From Nemania diffusa (taxonomy: Eukaryota; Ascomycota; Sordariomycetes; Xylariales; Xylariaceae): a stretch of DNA of 64,000 nt. The stretch covers positions 3,626,501 to 3,690,500 of the forward strand of contig JBBPUQ010000003.1 in the NCBI GenBank assembly GCA_038501195.1, read 5' to 3'. The notes under the pieces are model-generated. The model had not been told where the DNA came from. It made no database searches and worked only from the letters and a program-made list of their open reading frames with translations. A program made the position numbers and the translations under genes. Below, one piece after another: positions 14,635-26,590 of this stretch (the stretch's first letter is position 1; each line of letters opens with the position of its first letter).

Positions 14635-14775
14635 GTTTATTTATTTATTTATATATATATATATATAACGTATATATATATATATATATACATATATATA
14701 TACCTATATATATTTATTTATTTATATATATATACTTGTTATATGGTAGTAGCAGCAGCAGTATAATAGCTGCTA
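14635..14775. repeat. TA/TTTA microsatellite followed by an AGC trinucleotide run
   Basis: TTTA units pass into TA dinucleotide runs (about 14,640-14,745) and then GTAGTAGCAGCAGCAGTA. The same order occurs reversed in Copia-1b at about 38,092-38,235. The array yields apparent 77-residue frames antisense to both elements (14,586-14,819 and 38,048-38,281), rich in Y/I and S. I do not regard these as genes. Confidence 0.8.
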
Positions 14776-15289
14776 CTTACTCTTGTTTTATGTTTGCTTT
14801 TTTAAGTAGCATATTATAGTTTTAAAACTTTGTTTAAACTAAAAACAATAGTACAATAAAAATATATAGCTTTTTAATTAAAAGCTAAGCTTATTAAGCT
14901 TTTATATAGTTGTTTTATATAAATATATGTTTACTTTTGTACAAATGAATTTTTTTATATATTTTTAGCTAACATATTTAATTATACAATAAGTTAAAAA
15001 AAGCATTATTTACGCTGCCTTTTTTACCGACATCTTTTTTTAAATATTAGCTTTAGATGTTTTTACAAACGTCTAAGCAAAACTTGTATGCTAAAAGAAA
15101 TATTTTTAAATCTTTCTGGTCCAAAGCTAAAGTTTAGTTATACCGCTTTGTACCAACGGCTTTTAAAATAGTTATTAATGCTATATTAGCACACTGTTTG
15201 CTAGATATTATTAAATTCTTAGCTTTTAAAAAAACGCATACAGCATATATATTTAACGTTTGTACAGCGCTTGTTGTTTTTAGCATAGC

Positions 15290-15293
<4 letters not shown>
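14776..15293. other. Copia-1a 3' region, weakly RIP-mutated unassigned sequence
   Basis: The stretch at about 15,010-15,290 keeps more G/C than its surroundings. On the minus strand one frame is K/R-rich with few stops across roughly 90 codons. It matches the reversed segment 37,570-37,860 in Copia-1b. I recognise no domain. It may be a remnant of an extra gene downstream of pol, or simply 3' untranslated sequence. Confidence 0.4.

Positions 15294-15320
<27 letters not shown>
15294..15320. repeat. Poly(A) run of 27 in Copia-1a
   Basis: An uninterrupted run of A. The counterpart in Copia-1b is a run of 32 T at 37,535-37,566. Confidence 0.9.
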
Positions 15321-15539
15321 TTTAGTTTTGCTTTGCTTTTTTTTATACAGTAGCTAAAAAATAACAAATTTAATTTTTTAGTTTTTTTCAACAATGTTTT
15401 TTTTATATATACTATATAAATGTTTTTTGTATATATATATATTAAAATGTTTTATATTGTATATAAGTTGTTAAATATATATATATTTTTCAACTTTTTT
15501 TTAAATGTAAAAATTTGTTATATATATATTTATTAGTTA

Positions 15540-15800
15540 ACCTAATATAAAAATATATTATATATATATATATTAATTAATATATAATAGGTATATATTA
15601 TATATATATATAACTGTTAACATATAGTAAAAATATATTGTATATATATATAACTATTAATATAAAGTAAAAATATGTTGTATATATATATAGCTGTCGA
15701 CATAAATCGAAATATGTTGTATATATATATAGCTATTAACATAAAGTAAAAATATGTTGTATATATATATAGCTGTTAATATAAAGTAGAAATATATTGT
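15540..15800 (-). repeat. Tandem array, unit about 62 bp, in the Copia-1a 3' region
   Basis: Four to five units each contain TATATATATAGCTGTTAAC, then ATAAAGTA and AAATATGTTGTATATATA. The reversed array in Copia-1b is at about 37,130-37,340. It lies between pol and the 3' LTR. Function unknown. Confidence 0.8.
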
Positions 15801-15900
15801 ATGTAAATACTTTTAAGTATATATAACAAAAAGAGAAAAAAAAAAAAATCAATAAAGCTTAGAATCAATAATTTTCACTATTAATTTTAAACTTTGCTTG

Positions 15901-15970
15901 CTTTAACTAAAAATCGAACCTAAAATGTATAGTAAGTGCTATATATATTACTGCTACACTATTAAAACCT
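15901..15970 (-). ncRNA. tRNA-like segment, copy 1, in Copia-1a
   Basis: Read on the minus strand, the segment has a tRNA-like D-arm (TAGTGTAGCAGTAA) and, about 40 bases later, a B-box/T-arm core GGTTCGATT with a stem that would pair as CTAGG/CCTAG before RIP. The anticodon arm is not canonical: the best stem (TATAG/CTATA) leaves a six-base loop. A functional tRNA is therefore not claimed. It could be a captured tRNA pseudogene or the head of a tRNA-derived SINE. It is one of two tandem copies about 242 bp apart. Confidence 0.45.
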
Positions 15971-16142
15971 GTTTATTAAAAGTAAGTTTTTTGTAGTATT
16001 TAAGTACATGCTTTTTTGTATGAAAAAAAGAGCGGCTTTTGTACAAAGGTCGTTTTATATCGTACGAAAGTAAAGTACTGTGTAAAAAAAAAACTATATT
16101 TAAAATGTACTGCTTATAACAGCTTACTTCAAATATATGCTC

Positions 16143-16211
16143 TAGCTAAAAATCAAACTTAAAACATACAAAAAAAGTTATATATGTTATTATTACACTA
16201 TTAAAACCTGT
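16143..16211 (-). ncRNA. tRNA-like segment, copy 2, in Copia-1a
   Basis: The second copy of the tRNA-like segment, more RIP-altered: the T-arm core reads AAGTTTGATT and the D-arm TAGTGTAATAATAAC. Flanking sequence on both sides is repeated too, so the duplicated unit is about 240 bp (roughly 15,900-16,140 and 16,141-16,320). It lies about 85 bases downstream of the pol end. Confidence 0.4.
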
Positions 16212-16296
16212 TTGTTAAAAGTAGGTTTTTTATAGTGTTTTAAGTATGTGTTTTTTTATACAAAAAAAAAGCAGTTTTTGTACAACAGTTGTTTTT

Positions 16297-17580
16297 TTAT
16301 TGTATGTTTGTTTTTACTTTGTTTACTGATGCTTTAATTTGTATAATAAACTTATTAATAAATACTAAAGTTTTAAATATTTAGTTTAGTTTTTGCTTTG
16401 TAAATATATCGGCAGAATTGTTAGCGCTATTTACTTATTGTATTTTAAAGATTTTTCTTTTTTTGTATAATTTGCGAAATAATATAATATTAATTATAAA
16501 CTGTTTTTTTTATATTGTTTTAAATTTAATTAAATAGTAGTATAAAAATTTTAAGTTTAAATATAAAACTGTTAAAATTAAAGTAATTTTTAATATAATT
16601 AAAATTTATTAAATTATTATATATAAAGCAATTATATTGTTAAAACTATTAACTATATTATATAGCTTATTTGCAAATATATTATAAATAACTTTTTTAT
16701 ATTTGTTTAAGTTTTAGTATACAATGTTATTAGTAATTTTAAAACTTAAATTGTTTTTTATATATTATTTTATTGCTAATATAATAATAAATCTAAGCTA
16801 TAAAATTATATTTGTATTGTTTGCAAATAATCTATTAATAAATATAAACAACTTTATACAATTTAAGTTTAATAGTACAAAAGTTAATTTACAGTTAAAG
16901 TTGTTTATTTGCTATTAAATCTTTTAATTTAGATTTTTAATATCGTCTAATTAAAAATTAGTTATTTATACTGCTACTAATAAATCATATGCAGCTTTTA
17001 GTTAACATATACTACTAATATATGCTTTTTGTATATATTGTAAAATGTATTTTTAAGCGGCTTTTTTTATACAATAGTTAATTAAAGCTAGTTAATTACT
17101 TTGGCTTTTTTGAGTTAAAGTTATGTTATTTTTATATAATAAAATAACTTGTCTGCTATTAAATTCAATCGAGTAGTTTAGTCGAAATGTTTCTTTTAGC
17201 TTCGTACGAAAGCTAGCTTGTTATAGTTTATGTTCTTTTTTTGCTAAAAAGTTCAGCGTAACAAAGCTAAATATATCGTCCGTTTATAAACCTGTAATAC
17301 TAAAGTCGTTAGCTTGTCCTATTATATACAAAAAGCATAAATTGTACGTAAATATAAACATATTAAGTTTTTTGCAATAATATTAATAATATATTTTAAA
17401 CTAATACAGTTTTAACTTAGCTAGTTTATATAATAGTTGTATAATTTTTAAAATAATGCTTTTAAAATATTTAAACTTTAGTTTAGTTAGCAGTTATACA
17501 AAGATTTTTTTTGCTAGTTTGTTTTTTAACTATATATACGCTTGCATAATATTTTAAAGTTTATTTAAAGCATTATAGTT
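16297..17580 (-). pseudogene. Copia-1a pol remnant: reverse transcriptase and RNase H
   Basis: One continuous minus-strand frame of 428 codons, interrupted by stops mostly at former CAA/CAG codons, reads through the Copia RT and RNase H. In order: an IMQAYIQSK-like stretch near the start (family pattern DITQAYxQS); IIQLLYKLA (VVKPLYGIxEA); GL-stop-TDD at about 17,280-17,290, matching the fungal Copia GLQTDD active site; EFNS...ITLTQ (KFNG...ITLTQ); QKAYISSIC (RGAYIASVC); an INRLFANN stretch where family members have TDASFANN, with Asp changed to Asn by RIP; and NNSADIFTK near the C-terminus (family NPADAMTK). In the living element it would copy RNA into cDNA inside virus-like particles. It is dead because of stops and altered catalytic residues. 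No frameshift is needed across the segment. Confidence 0.9.
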
Positions 17581-20500
17581 GCAAATTAGCAAAAGTTTAA
17601 ATGCAAGCAGTAATTTTTAATTTATTTGCTAAATAGTTAAAAATTAAATAAATATTAATTTTTTTTTAAAATTGTTATATTTTTATATAACAAGTTTTAA
17701 CTTTTTGTATAGTTTAATCGTTTTTTTTTTAACTTTTTATACAAAACAAAATTTAAAGATTTAAATATTTCTATATTCTGTTTAATTATACTTAATAAAC
17801 TGAAATACTTTTTATATAACAAAGTTATTAATTTTAATAATGTTTGATTTTTTAAATAGTACTTTAAATATATTAATTACGCTGTTTTTTTGCAGCTTTA
17901 TTGCTAATACATATATTTTTTATTTTTTTGCTATAAAAAAACTATAGCTAATTTATTGTACAAAAATTATATATATATTTGCGTTTTTTTTTAGTTTACT
18001 GCGTTTTTTTTATATAATAAAAATCTAAAAGTATTAAACTTTTATTAAATTTATTTTTTAGTTTTTTAGTAATTATATTTTTTTTATATAGTAATAAAGT
18101 TTTATTTGTATATATTGAAAATATATCAAGCTATTTACTAAATTAACAATAATATCTAATCTTTTAATCAATTAAATTTTATACAATTTATTTTAGTTTT
18201 GCTTTTTTTTTTATATAAATACTTTGCTTTTTAAAAGTAGTAAAAATATATTATATATAGCTAAGCTGTTGCATTTATTAATTGTACAATTGATTTTGAC
18301 TTTTGCACATTTTTTACACAATATTTTTATTGCTTTTTTTATTACTTTAGCTTTTTGTATAATATTTAGCAATAGAAATAAATTTTAATTAACTTTTAGA
18401 TATATGTTAAAAACTAGTAAAATAAATATAAAGCTATTTAATTTTGCAATATTGTTTAAAGCTTTGATTATTATTTGCAAAATTGACTTTTGTTTTATAT
18501 AATAGCTTATTTTTGCTTTAAAAATATTATATATATAACAAAGTAGTTTATATATTTTTTCTATTTTATTTACTGTTTAATAAGCTTTAATAAATATTAT
18601 ATAACATTATATATTTATTATTTATATGTAATTTCGAAATTTTTTAAATAAAAAGTTAGTACTTAAGTTATAAACAATATAATTTAGCGGTTTTTGGTAT
18701 ATATTAATTTAATATTTATATAATGCTTTTTATATATTATATATAAATATAAATTTTAAAAATGTTGCTGCTTAAAAAGATGTTGCAGCATTAATAATAT
18801 AAAAAACTTGTTTGCTGTTTATTTATATAGCATTAATTATTACTTTGTAATTAAAATTGTAATTGTTTTTAATTAAAAACTTAAAACGTTAAAATATTTA
18901 ATTATACAATTAATAATAATAATAAAACTTTTAAATCTTTTTTAAAGTTAAATAGTTTATATTATGTTTTATATAATTAAGCATTTTATATAAACATTTT
19001 ATATAAAAATATTTAAAACAACAATATAACTATTGAAGTTTTATTTTTATAAAATATATGCCAACTTTTTGTAAACTTGTATTAAAAAATAAATGTTTTT
19101 ATTTATATATAACAAAAATAGTCTTTTTATTATATTGTACGATTAGATTTTTTATATTGTCGAAATATACTTTTAAGCAATTAGCGTTTTTAAAAAAAAA
19201 CAAAAATAATATTGCTGTATTAAAAATATAATAAATTGTTATATTTAATATGTTTTTTATTTGTATAATATTAATTGCAGTAATTATATAGCTATTACTA
19301 AAACAAATATACGCTGTTTTTAGTGTTTAGTTTATTTTTATATAAAAATATATTTAAAAGTAAGCTTTTAGTTGTATTTTTTTTACTGTTAAATAATTAA
19401 AAGCGCTTATATTTTATAGTTTATTTTAATACTTTATACAATATTAGTTATTTAATATAAACTAGTTAAACAAAGTAATAATATTTTAGTTTTAAATGTT
19501 TTTACTTGTTATATAATATATAAACATATTGTTTATAAAAAACTAAATCGATTGATTTTTTTGTTTTTTGTTGATTTTTTAATTACTTTTGTTTAACTTT
19601 AGTTTAACGTACTTTTTATATTTTATAAAATATATTAAAAACTAGTTAAGCGTTAATATACAATTAAAAATTATTTTATATAAGTTAAAATATATGCTTT
19701 TAGCGCAAGCTTTTTTTTAAAGTATATAGTTAATTAACTAGTAGCTTAGCTTTTTACATACAAAACATTTCTTATTTATATGAAAGTTTTAAATAAGTTG
19801 CTTTTTTAGTTATATAAAGTTCTGTTAAATATTAAGCAGACTTGGAGATTTTTGCATATTTCTAAATTGAAAACCTTTCGTACAATTGTTTTAATAATAC
19901 TTTCAGTTAGTAAAGTATATATTGTTTGTTTTTTGTACGAAATGTTTTAACCTATTTTTGTCCGCTACTTAAAAGCAAGCTTATAAGTCAGCAAAGAAAC
20001 TTTTGTACATAGGTTTTTAAAGTACTAAAGCTGTTGCTAGTTTTAGTATACTTTAGTATGCTTATACAACAGTTATACTAAGCTGAATTTTGCTTTAATA
20101 GCTTGCGCTAAAAGCTTGCTGTACTTTTGCAAGCTTTGTAATTATAACGTCGAATACATTATAAGCAAGTAAGTCGAAGTTTTTTTTTTTAGTTTGTACA
20201 AAAGTAATATTAGTTCAGTTAACCTAGTACTAGCTGTAGTTTGTATTAATATTAAAATAAGTATTTATTATACAATAAATCTTACTCTATGTTTTTTTTG
20301 GTTTAATATTATATATATAAAAGTTTTTTGTATGACTTTTTAATATTGTTGAAAAAACAGCGTAGTATTAGTTTTTTGTTATCTTAAGTTGTTAGTACGT
20401 ATTAATAAATAGTTGTGCTTTGTTATACAACAAATTGTACAGTTTGCTAAAGTAGTTTTTTTTTTTTTTCTATGTTTTTTAGAAAATAGCGTACTTTTTT

Positions 20501-21670
20501 AGTAAAATTATTTCGTTTTGTATGTTCTAAGTTAAAAATAATTTAAAAAATACATCTAATATTGTTAAATTAAATGTTGTATAAATATAAAACTGTTGTT
20601 TAAAAATATATAAAAAATAGTATATTATAAAGTATTTATAAACTAGTTGAAAATTTAGCCTATAGCTAGTAGTTATTATATGTTAATATATAAAGTCAAA
20701 AATATATTTATATTTAATAGTTAGTTATATAAACAGTTTATTGTTTCTTTTTATAAATGTTTAAAAATGTACATTTAAAATTAGTTTTAGCTATATTAGT
20801 TTTAATTAAAATATACTTGTATTGTTTGTAGTTATACAAAGCTGTTAGCTTAAAGTCGATAAATTAAGTGTTTGTACAAAAAGTAATAAAGTCGATTAAA
20901 TAGCTAAAAAAAAAGCTTGTTTATTGTTGTCAAGCAAACATTAGCTTTATATAATTTGTACAAGTTTTATTTGTTGTTTTATACTATTGTTACTATTATA
21001 TTGTACGCCTTTTTGTTTTAAAATGTTAAGTAATTTTTGTTAAACTAGTTTATTTATTTAATTTTATGTTTTATATATCCAGTGTTTAAAGTTTTCAATG
21101 TATAACTTTTGTAATAGCTAGCTAGTTAAATTTAAATATTTATATTTGATAACATAACAAACTATTTAAGTATTAAGCATAATTGGTGTTGCTATTATAA
21201 TGTTAGGCTTTTAATTTTATAGTTAAACATTAATATTTTTTTATATGTAACGTTTTAAAAGTCTGCAATTAAAAGCAATCTTGTTATATTAGTTATTGTT
21301 GTTGCATATAATAAAAAGTTCTCTTTTGTTGTACAACTGTTTTGATGTTATAATAACTAAAAGTATAAAGTAAAAAATAAAGAAGTTTTGTTGTTTAACT
21401 GTTGTACAATAAGTAGTTTAATATAATTGCATACTATTGCTTTTAATATTACTTTTTATACTTAAAACCTTGCAATATTGCAAAATGTACTCTAGTATAA
21501 TAGTTAAACTTAATTTTTTATTCTAAACTTTGTTATACAAAAATTATTTGATTTATACAAAGCAAAAATTTCAAAGTACAATATAAAAACTTATCGGGCT
21601 TAATTAAGCTTTAAACTAACTCTGTTTTTACTTTTGCCAATTTATAGTACATTTTGCAACTATTAATTAG
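17581..21670 (-). pseudogene. Copia-1a upstream coding remnant (gag/integrase region expected)
   Basis: This lies between the readable RT and the 5' LTR. By family organisation it should hold gag, protease and integrase. Minus-strand frames with RIP-type stops are visible, for example around 19,800-20,150, and codon-like G/C retention rises toward 21,600. I could not match a zinc knuckle or the integrase motifs with confidence. The call rests on position and length (about 4.1 kb). Confidence 0.55.
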
Positions 21671-21936
21671 TATTAAATAAGCTATATATGTACAATAGTA
21701 CGTATAAGTTACATGTAAACAAAATATAAAGCTAGTTATATTATATTTATATTAATAATTAAATCTAAAAGGAGTTCTTTTGTACAGCTAGAGATTTTAT
21801 TATAAATGAAATCTCTGCTAGCGTACAAAGTAAGTGCCTGCCCACGTAACTATATACCTGTTTGTACAACTGCAGTACAAGTACTGCAGTGTACAAACTG
21901 CAACATACAGTTGTAACTAATACTAATATTCCAATA
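21671..21936 (-). repeat. 5' LTR of Copia-1a (266 bp), the least mutated LTR of the family
   Basis: Opens TATTAAATAAGC (original TG changed to TA) and closes ...TATTCCAATA. It keeps CC and GC groups (for example GTGCCTGCCCACG near 21,832-21,846) lost in the other copies, so it is the best template for the ancestral LTR. It would carry the element promoter. Confidence 0.9.
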
Positions 21937-21941
21937 TAAAA
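21937..21941. repeat. Target-site duplication TAAAA, right of Copia-1a
   Basis: Identical to 13,832-13,836. Beyond it arm A resumes and continues to mirror arm B below position 45,515. Confidence 0.9.
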
Positions 21942-24900
21942 TATATTTATTTTTAAAATGTTATATTAATATATAAAATAATTATTTTTAAAAAATATTT
22001 AAATTAAATTAAAAATATTTAATAATTATTTTAAAATAAAAAAAACTATTTAAAAAGCTATATATTTTAATTAATAATATTATAAAAGCTAAATATGTTT
22101 TATTTAAATATATATATTGTTTAATTTAAAAATTAATAAATATTTAAACTAAAAGTTTTTATTAATTTATTAAAGTTTAAAAACTATATTTTTATTAGTT
22201 TTAATTATATAATAAATATTAAAACAATATATTATTTTTACTAAAGTTAATATTAATATAGTTTATAAATATATAAATATAATAACTATATAATTATTTT
22301 AGTATATATAATTATATAGTTTAAAAACTAGCTATAAATTAAAGTTTAATTTAATGTTTTTTTTAAATTTAGTTTATATTAATAACAAAATAGCTTATAT
22401 AAATACTATAATTTATTTTATATAAATTTGTTTTATTTTATATATAAATTAGTTTTATATAATATTTACTACTAAATATATTAAAAGTATATATTATTTT
22501 TATAAATTTATAGCAAAAATATTTTATTAAAGTATTATTTTTATAATTTATTATATTTAATATAAATAAACTATTATATTTTTATATTTTATTACTACTT
22601 TATTAATAATAGTTATATAATATATTTTATTTATTATATTTAAAATATATATTATTTAAATATTTATTTTTAAATAAATATATAAGCTTTATTAAATGTT
22701 TTTTATTTAATTTTTATAACATTAATATTTAATATTTAAAAATTAGCTTTTTTTATTATTAAAAACTATTTAAATAAAACTTTTTGATTTAATTATATAA
22801 AAATAAAATAGTTTTTACTATTTAACTTTTATTTATTAGCTATATAGTTATATTAAAAGTTTTAATAAAATTGCTAGTTTATAAAGCTATATTTAAATAA
22901 AATATATTAACTATAATAAAAAAAAAAAAATAAAAAAAATATAACAAATTGTTATATTATAAAAATTATATTTAAAAATAACTTATAGTAATAAATTTAA
23001 TTTTATTATAGCTAAATTAACAGTTATTTTATAAAGTAGCTTTTTATAAAAAATTGTTAAAATTTAATTTATATAGCTATTATTTATTAATTTAAAAAAA
23101 ATTAAATATATTATAATATATTTATTTATAGTATTAAAATAAAGCTTAAAATAAAATAAATATATAAAAGTTAACAAAAAACAAAAAAAAATAAATAAAA
23201 GCAAATAAAAGTAAAAAATAATATTAGTTAGTTATTATTATTAAGTTTTATTATTTAATATAAATAGCAATTTTTAAATATTAAAAAATTATTAATAATA
23301 TATATATTTAAAAATAAATATATAAATAAAACTAATAATATAAAATTTAATTTAGTTTTTATTTAATAAATACTTTATTATTATAATATATAAACTGTTT
23401 TAATTTTTTTTATATTTTAATTATAATAAGTTATAAATATTATTGCTTTTTATAAAATTAAACAATTATAAAAATTAAATATATTTTTTAATTTTTTTTT
23501 ATTAAAAAATATATAATTATATTATTAAACTATTAGTTTAATATATTTATATTTTAATTAATTAAATATACTAAAACAGTTTTAAAAATAGCTTTATTTT
23601 TTTTAAAAACTATTATTTTTAATATTTTTATTATTATTATTTTTTAATACAATTTATATATAAATAAAAATATTTTTAATAATAATTTTAACTTTTTAAT
23701 ATTATAAAAAATATATAAAACTTAATAATAGCTAATTTTATTTTAAACTAAAAATAATTATATTAAAATTTAAAACTTAAAACTAAAAATTTATTAAAAC
23801 TTATTAAAAAAAAAAATTAAATTAATTATATAAATAAATAAATAAAAACTTTATTAATTAATTTTTTTAATTATATTTTAATTAATTAAAAGCTTTATAA
23901 AAAATAATAATTTTTAAAATATTAAAAAATATAAATTTTTAAAAAAATAAAGTTATAAATAAATAATTAAAAATAACTTTTTTTTTTATTGCTATTAATT
24001 AATAAATATATTTTAATAATTAATTATTTAATATATAAAATAATAATAAAAATTTAGTTTTAGTTTGTTTTTTTGTTATTTTTAATAATATAATTAATTA
24101 TTTTATTAAAATTTAATAACTATTTTTTTTAATAATATAATTAGTTATTTTATTTAATATAATTAAAAAGTTTAATTAAAATAATAATAAAAACTTAATT
24201 TTATTTTAATTTTTTATTATTATTAATAATATAATTAGTTATTTTTTATTAAAATTTAATAATTTTATAAACTTTATATATTTAATATAATTAAAAAGTT
24301 TAATTAAACTATTTATAAAATTATTTTTTAATTTAATATATTAAAAATATATATAATTTGTTTTAATTTTTTAATTAATATAATAATATATTATATAAAT
24401 TAATTTTTTTTATATTTTAATTATAATAAACTATAAATATTATTATTAATAACTATTATTAATTTTAAATATAATAATTTTAATAGTTTTTTATATTTAT
24501 ATTTTTATTTTTTTTAAAAAATATATTTTTTTTTTTTTAAATATATATTTATAATATTTTTTATAATAGCTATAATTTTTATATTAGTTTTATTTAATTA
24601 AATATTTATTATATTTGTTTTAAATAATATAAATTAAATTTGTTTTTTTATAGTAAATTTAATTTTGTTTTAATTAAATATTTAATTAATTAAATATTTA
24701 AATAAAATATATATATAGTTATAATTATTACTAATGTTATTATTATTATTTATTTTATTGCTATTTTTATTATTTTTAGTTTTATTTTTATATTTAATAT
24801 TATTAATATTTTTATTTTTATTATTATTTTTTTTTAAGTTATTATTATTATTATTATTATTTTAATTTTAAAACAAATAAATAAATTTTAAAATAAAAAA

Positions 24901-25679
24901 TCGTTTTTATTTTATTAGTAAAAGCTATAAAAAATATATATATTATTTATTTTTAAATATTATTATATAAAACTTATAACTGTTTTAATATATTTAAATA
25001 TATTAAATTTTTTAATATATTTTAAAACTTTTTTTTTTTTGTTTATATTTTAATATTTAAAAATATTTATTAATTTTTTTTTAATTTATAAATAATAATT
25101 TAAATATTTATTAAATATAATAAAAGTTATAAAAATAATAAAATAAACTAGTTTATAATAGTATAGTTTTAATTAGTTTTTATATTTTAATAAATTTAAA
25201 ATTTAAAAAAAAAAAACAATAATATAAAATAAAAAACTAAAAAATAATTTAAAAACTTTTTATATAAACTTTATAATATATAAATATATATAATAAATAA
25301 AATATATATAATTTTATATAAATAATAATTAAAAATATATAAATAATATTTATATTTATAATATAAAATTTTTTTTATTTTTTATAAATTAAAAAAGCTA
25401 TAATTATATTTAAACTATATTTTTTATTATTTTAAGTTTTTATAATAACTAAATAAAAAAAGCTATAAATTATTAAATAAACTTTTTTTTATTATTTAAG
25501 TTATTTTTATTATAACTTTTTTATTTTAATTTATATTTTTATTTATATTTAATTAAATATTAATATATTTTTATAATTAAAACAAAAAATATATAAAAAT
25601 TAACAAAAAGTAAAAGAAAATTAAAAAAAATAAAAAAAAATAAATAAAAATAAAAAAAAATATTAGCTAATTATTATAT
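21942..25679. other. Arm A interior, no readable gene
   Basis: Mirrors about 41,790-45,514 in arm B. It is A/T saturated with stops everywhere. Several TAATAATAATA stretches (24,720-24,860) and poly(A)/poly(T) runs are present. No gene, RNA or domain can be supported. Confidence 0.6.
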
Positions 25680-25900
25680 TAATATAATTTTTTTATTTAA
25701 AGCTTTTTTTTTTTATTTTTAGTTTTATTTTTTTATATTATAACATTATTTTTATTTAAAGCTTTTTTTTTAGTTTTATTTTTTTATATTATAATATTAT
25801 TTTTATTTTTAGTTATTATTGCTATATTAATATAACTTTATTAATATAACTTTTTTATTTAAAGCTTTTTTTTTTTAATTTTAATTTTATTTTTTTATTT
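25680..25900. repeat. Tandem units TTATTTAAAGC plus T-run in arm A
   Basis: Three to four units of about 55-65 bp contain TTTTTATTTAAAGCTTTTTT then AGTTTTATTTTTTTATATTA. The reversed array in arm B lies at about 41,575-41,790. It belongs to the element shared by the two arms. Confidence 0.65.
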
Positions 25901-26399
25901 TTTTTTGTTTTAACTATTTATTTAATTATTATTACAATATATAAATTAAATTTATTATTAAAAATAATTATAATATTAAAATATAAAATTTAAAAAATAA
26001 AAAATATAATATTAATTATAATAATTATAATAATTTAAAAGTTTTAAATTTAAGTTTTAAAAATAAATTATTTAATATTATTAATAAAAAACTATTTAAT
26101 ATTATTAATAAAAAGCTAATTAATTTAAATATAAAAAAACTAATTTAAAAAAAAAACAATTAAATATAAAATAATTATAGCTATATATAAATAAAAAAAA
26201 AAAAATATAACTTAAATTTAATTTATATAATTTAAAAACTTTATAAATTTTTAAAAGTTTGTTTATTTATAATAATTTAAAAAAAAATATTTTATAAATA
26301 TTAAAACAATTTTAAAAAATTTAGTTTATTATTTTATATTAAAAAAAAAATATAAAAATAATATATTAAAAAATTATTAAAATATTTATTAATTTTTTT

Positions 26400-26590
26400 T
26401 AATTATATTAAAAATTAAAATTAAATTAAATATTAAAACTAAACTAAAAATTAAAATTAAAAATATTAAAACTAAGTTAAAAATTAAAATTAAAAATATT
26501 AAAATTAAATTAAATATTAAAATTAAATTAAATATTAAAATTAAATTAAACATTAAAATTAAATTAAATATTAAAATTAATTAATTAAAT
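26400..26590. repeat. 18-bp tandem array, ATTAAAATTAAATTAAAT
   Basis: About ten units of an 18-bp A/T sequence with minor variants. The mirror array in arm B is at about 40,866-41,062, where it generates an apparent 63-residue frame of I/L/F/N repeats that I do not consider a gene. Confidence 0.8.

Larger units (their letters stand above)
13837..21936 (-). mobile_element. Copia-1a: full-length, RIP-inactivated Ty1/Copia retrotransposon
   Basis: An 8,100-bp element bounded by two 266-bp LTRs, with a perfect 5-bp TAAAA target duplication. It lies on the minus strand: the 5' LTR is on the right (21,671-21,936) and the 3' LTR on the left (13,837-14,102), beside an A-rich polypurine tract. Degenerate reverse transcriptase and RNase H of the Copia type are readable at 16,297-17,580. 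The order gag-integrase-RT-RNase H is assumed from the family; only RT and RNase H were read. A second copy, Copia-1b, lies at 30,997-39,022. About 2 kb of non-pol sequence before the 3' LTR makes it longer than most fungal Copia elements (about 5-6 kb). Many glutamine and tryptophan codons have become stops, so it is inactive. Confidence 0.93.

Noticed and set aside
14586..14819. 77-residue frame on the plus strand, with an equally long counterpart at 38,048-38,281 (minus)
   Set aside because: Both lie antisense to a Copia-1 element and consist of TTTA/TA microsatellite and an AGC run. The left frame opens at TTG rather than ATG. Equal length reflects the shared repeat, not a conserved protein.
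15901..15970. Functional tRNA gene
   Set aside because: The T-arm is good, but the anticodon arm needs a six-base loop, the acceptor stem does not pair convincingly, and the segment is repeated within a dead retrotransposon.
16724..16918. 64-residue frame on the plus strand; similar 68-residue frame at 36,318-36,524 (minus)
   Set aside because: Antisense shadows of the Copia-1 RNase H remnants, whose own strand gives clear family motifs.
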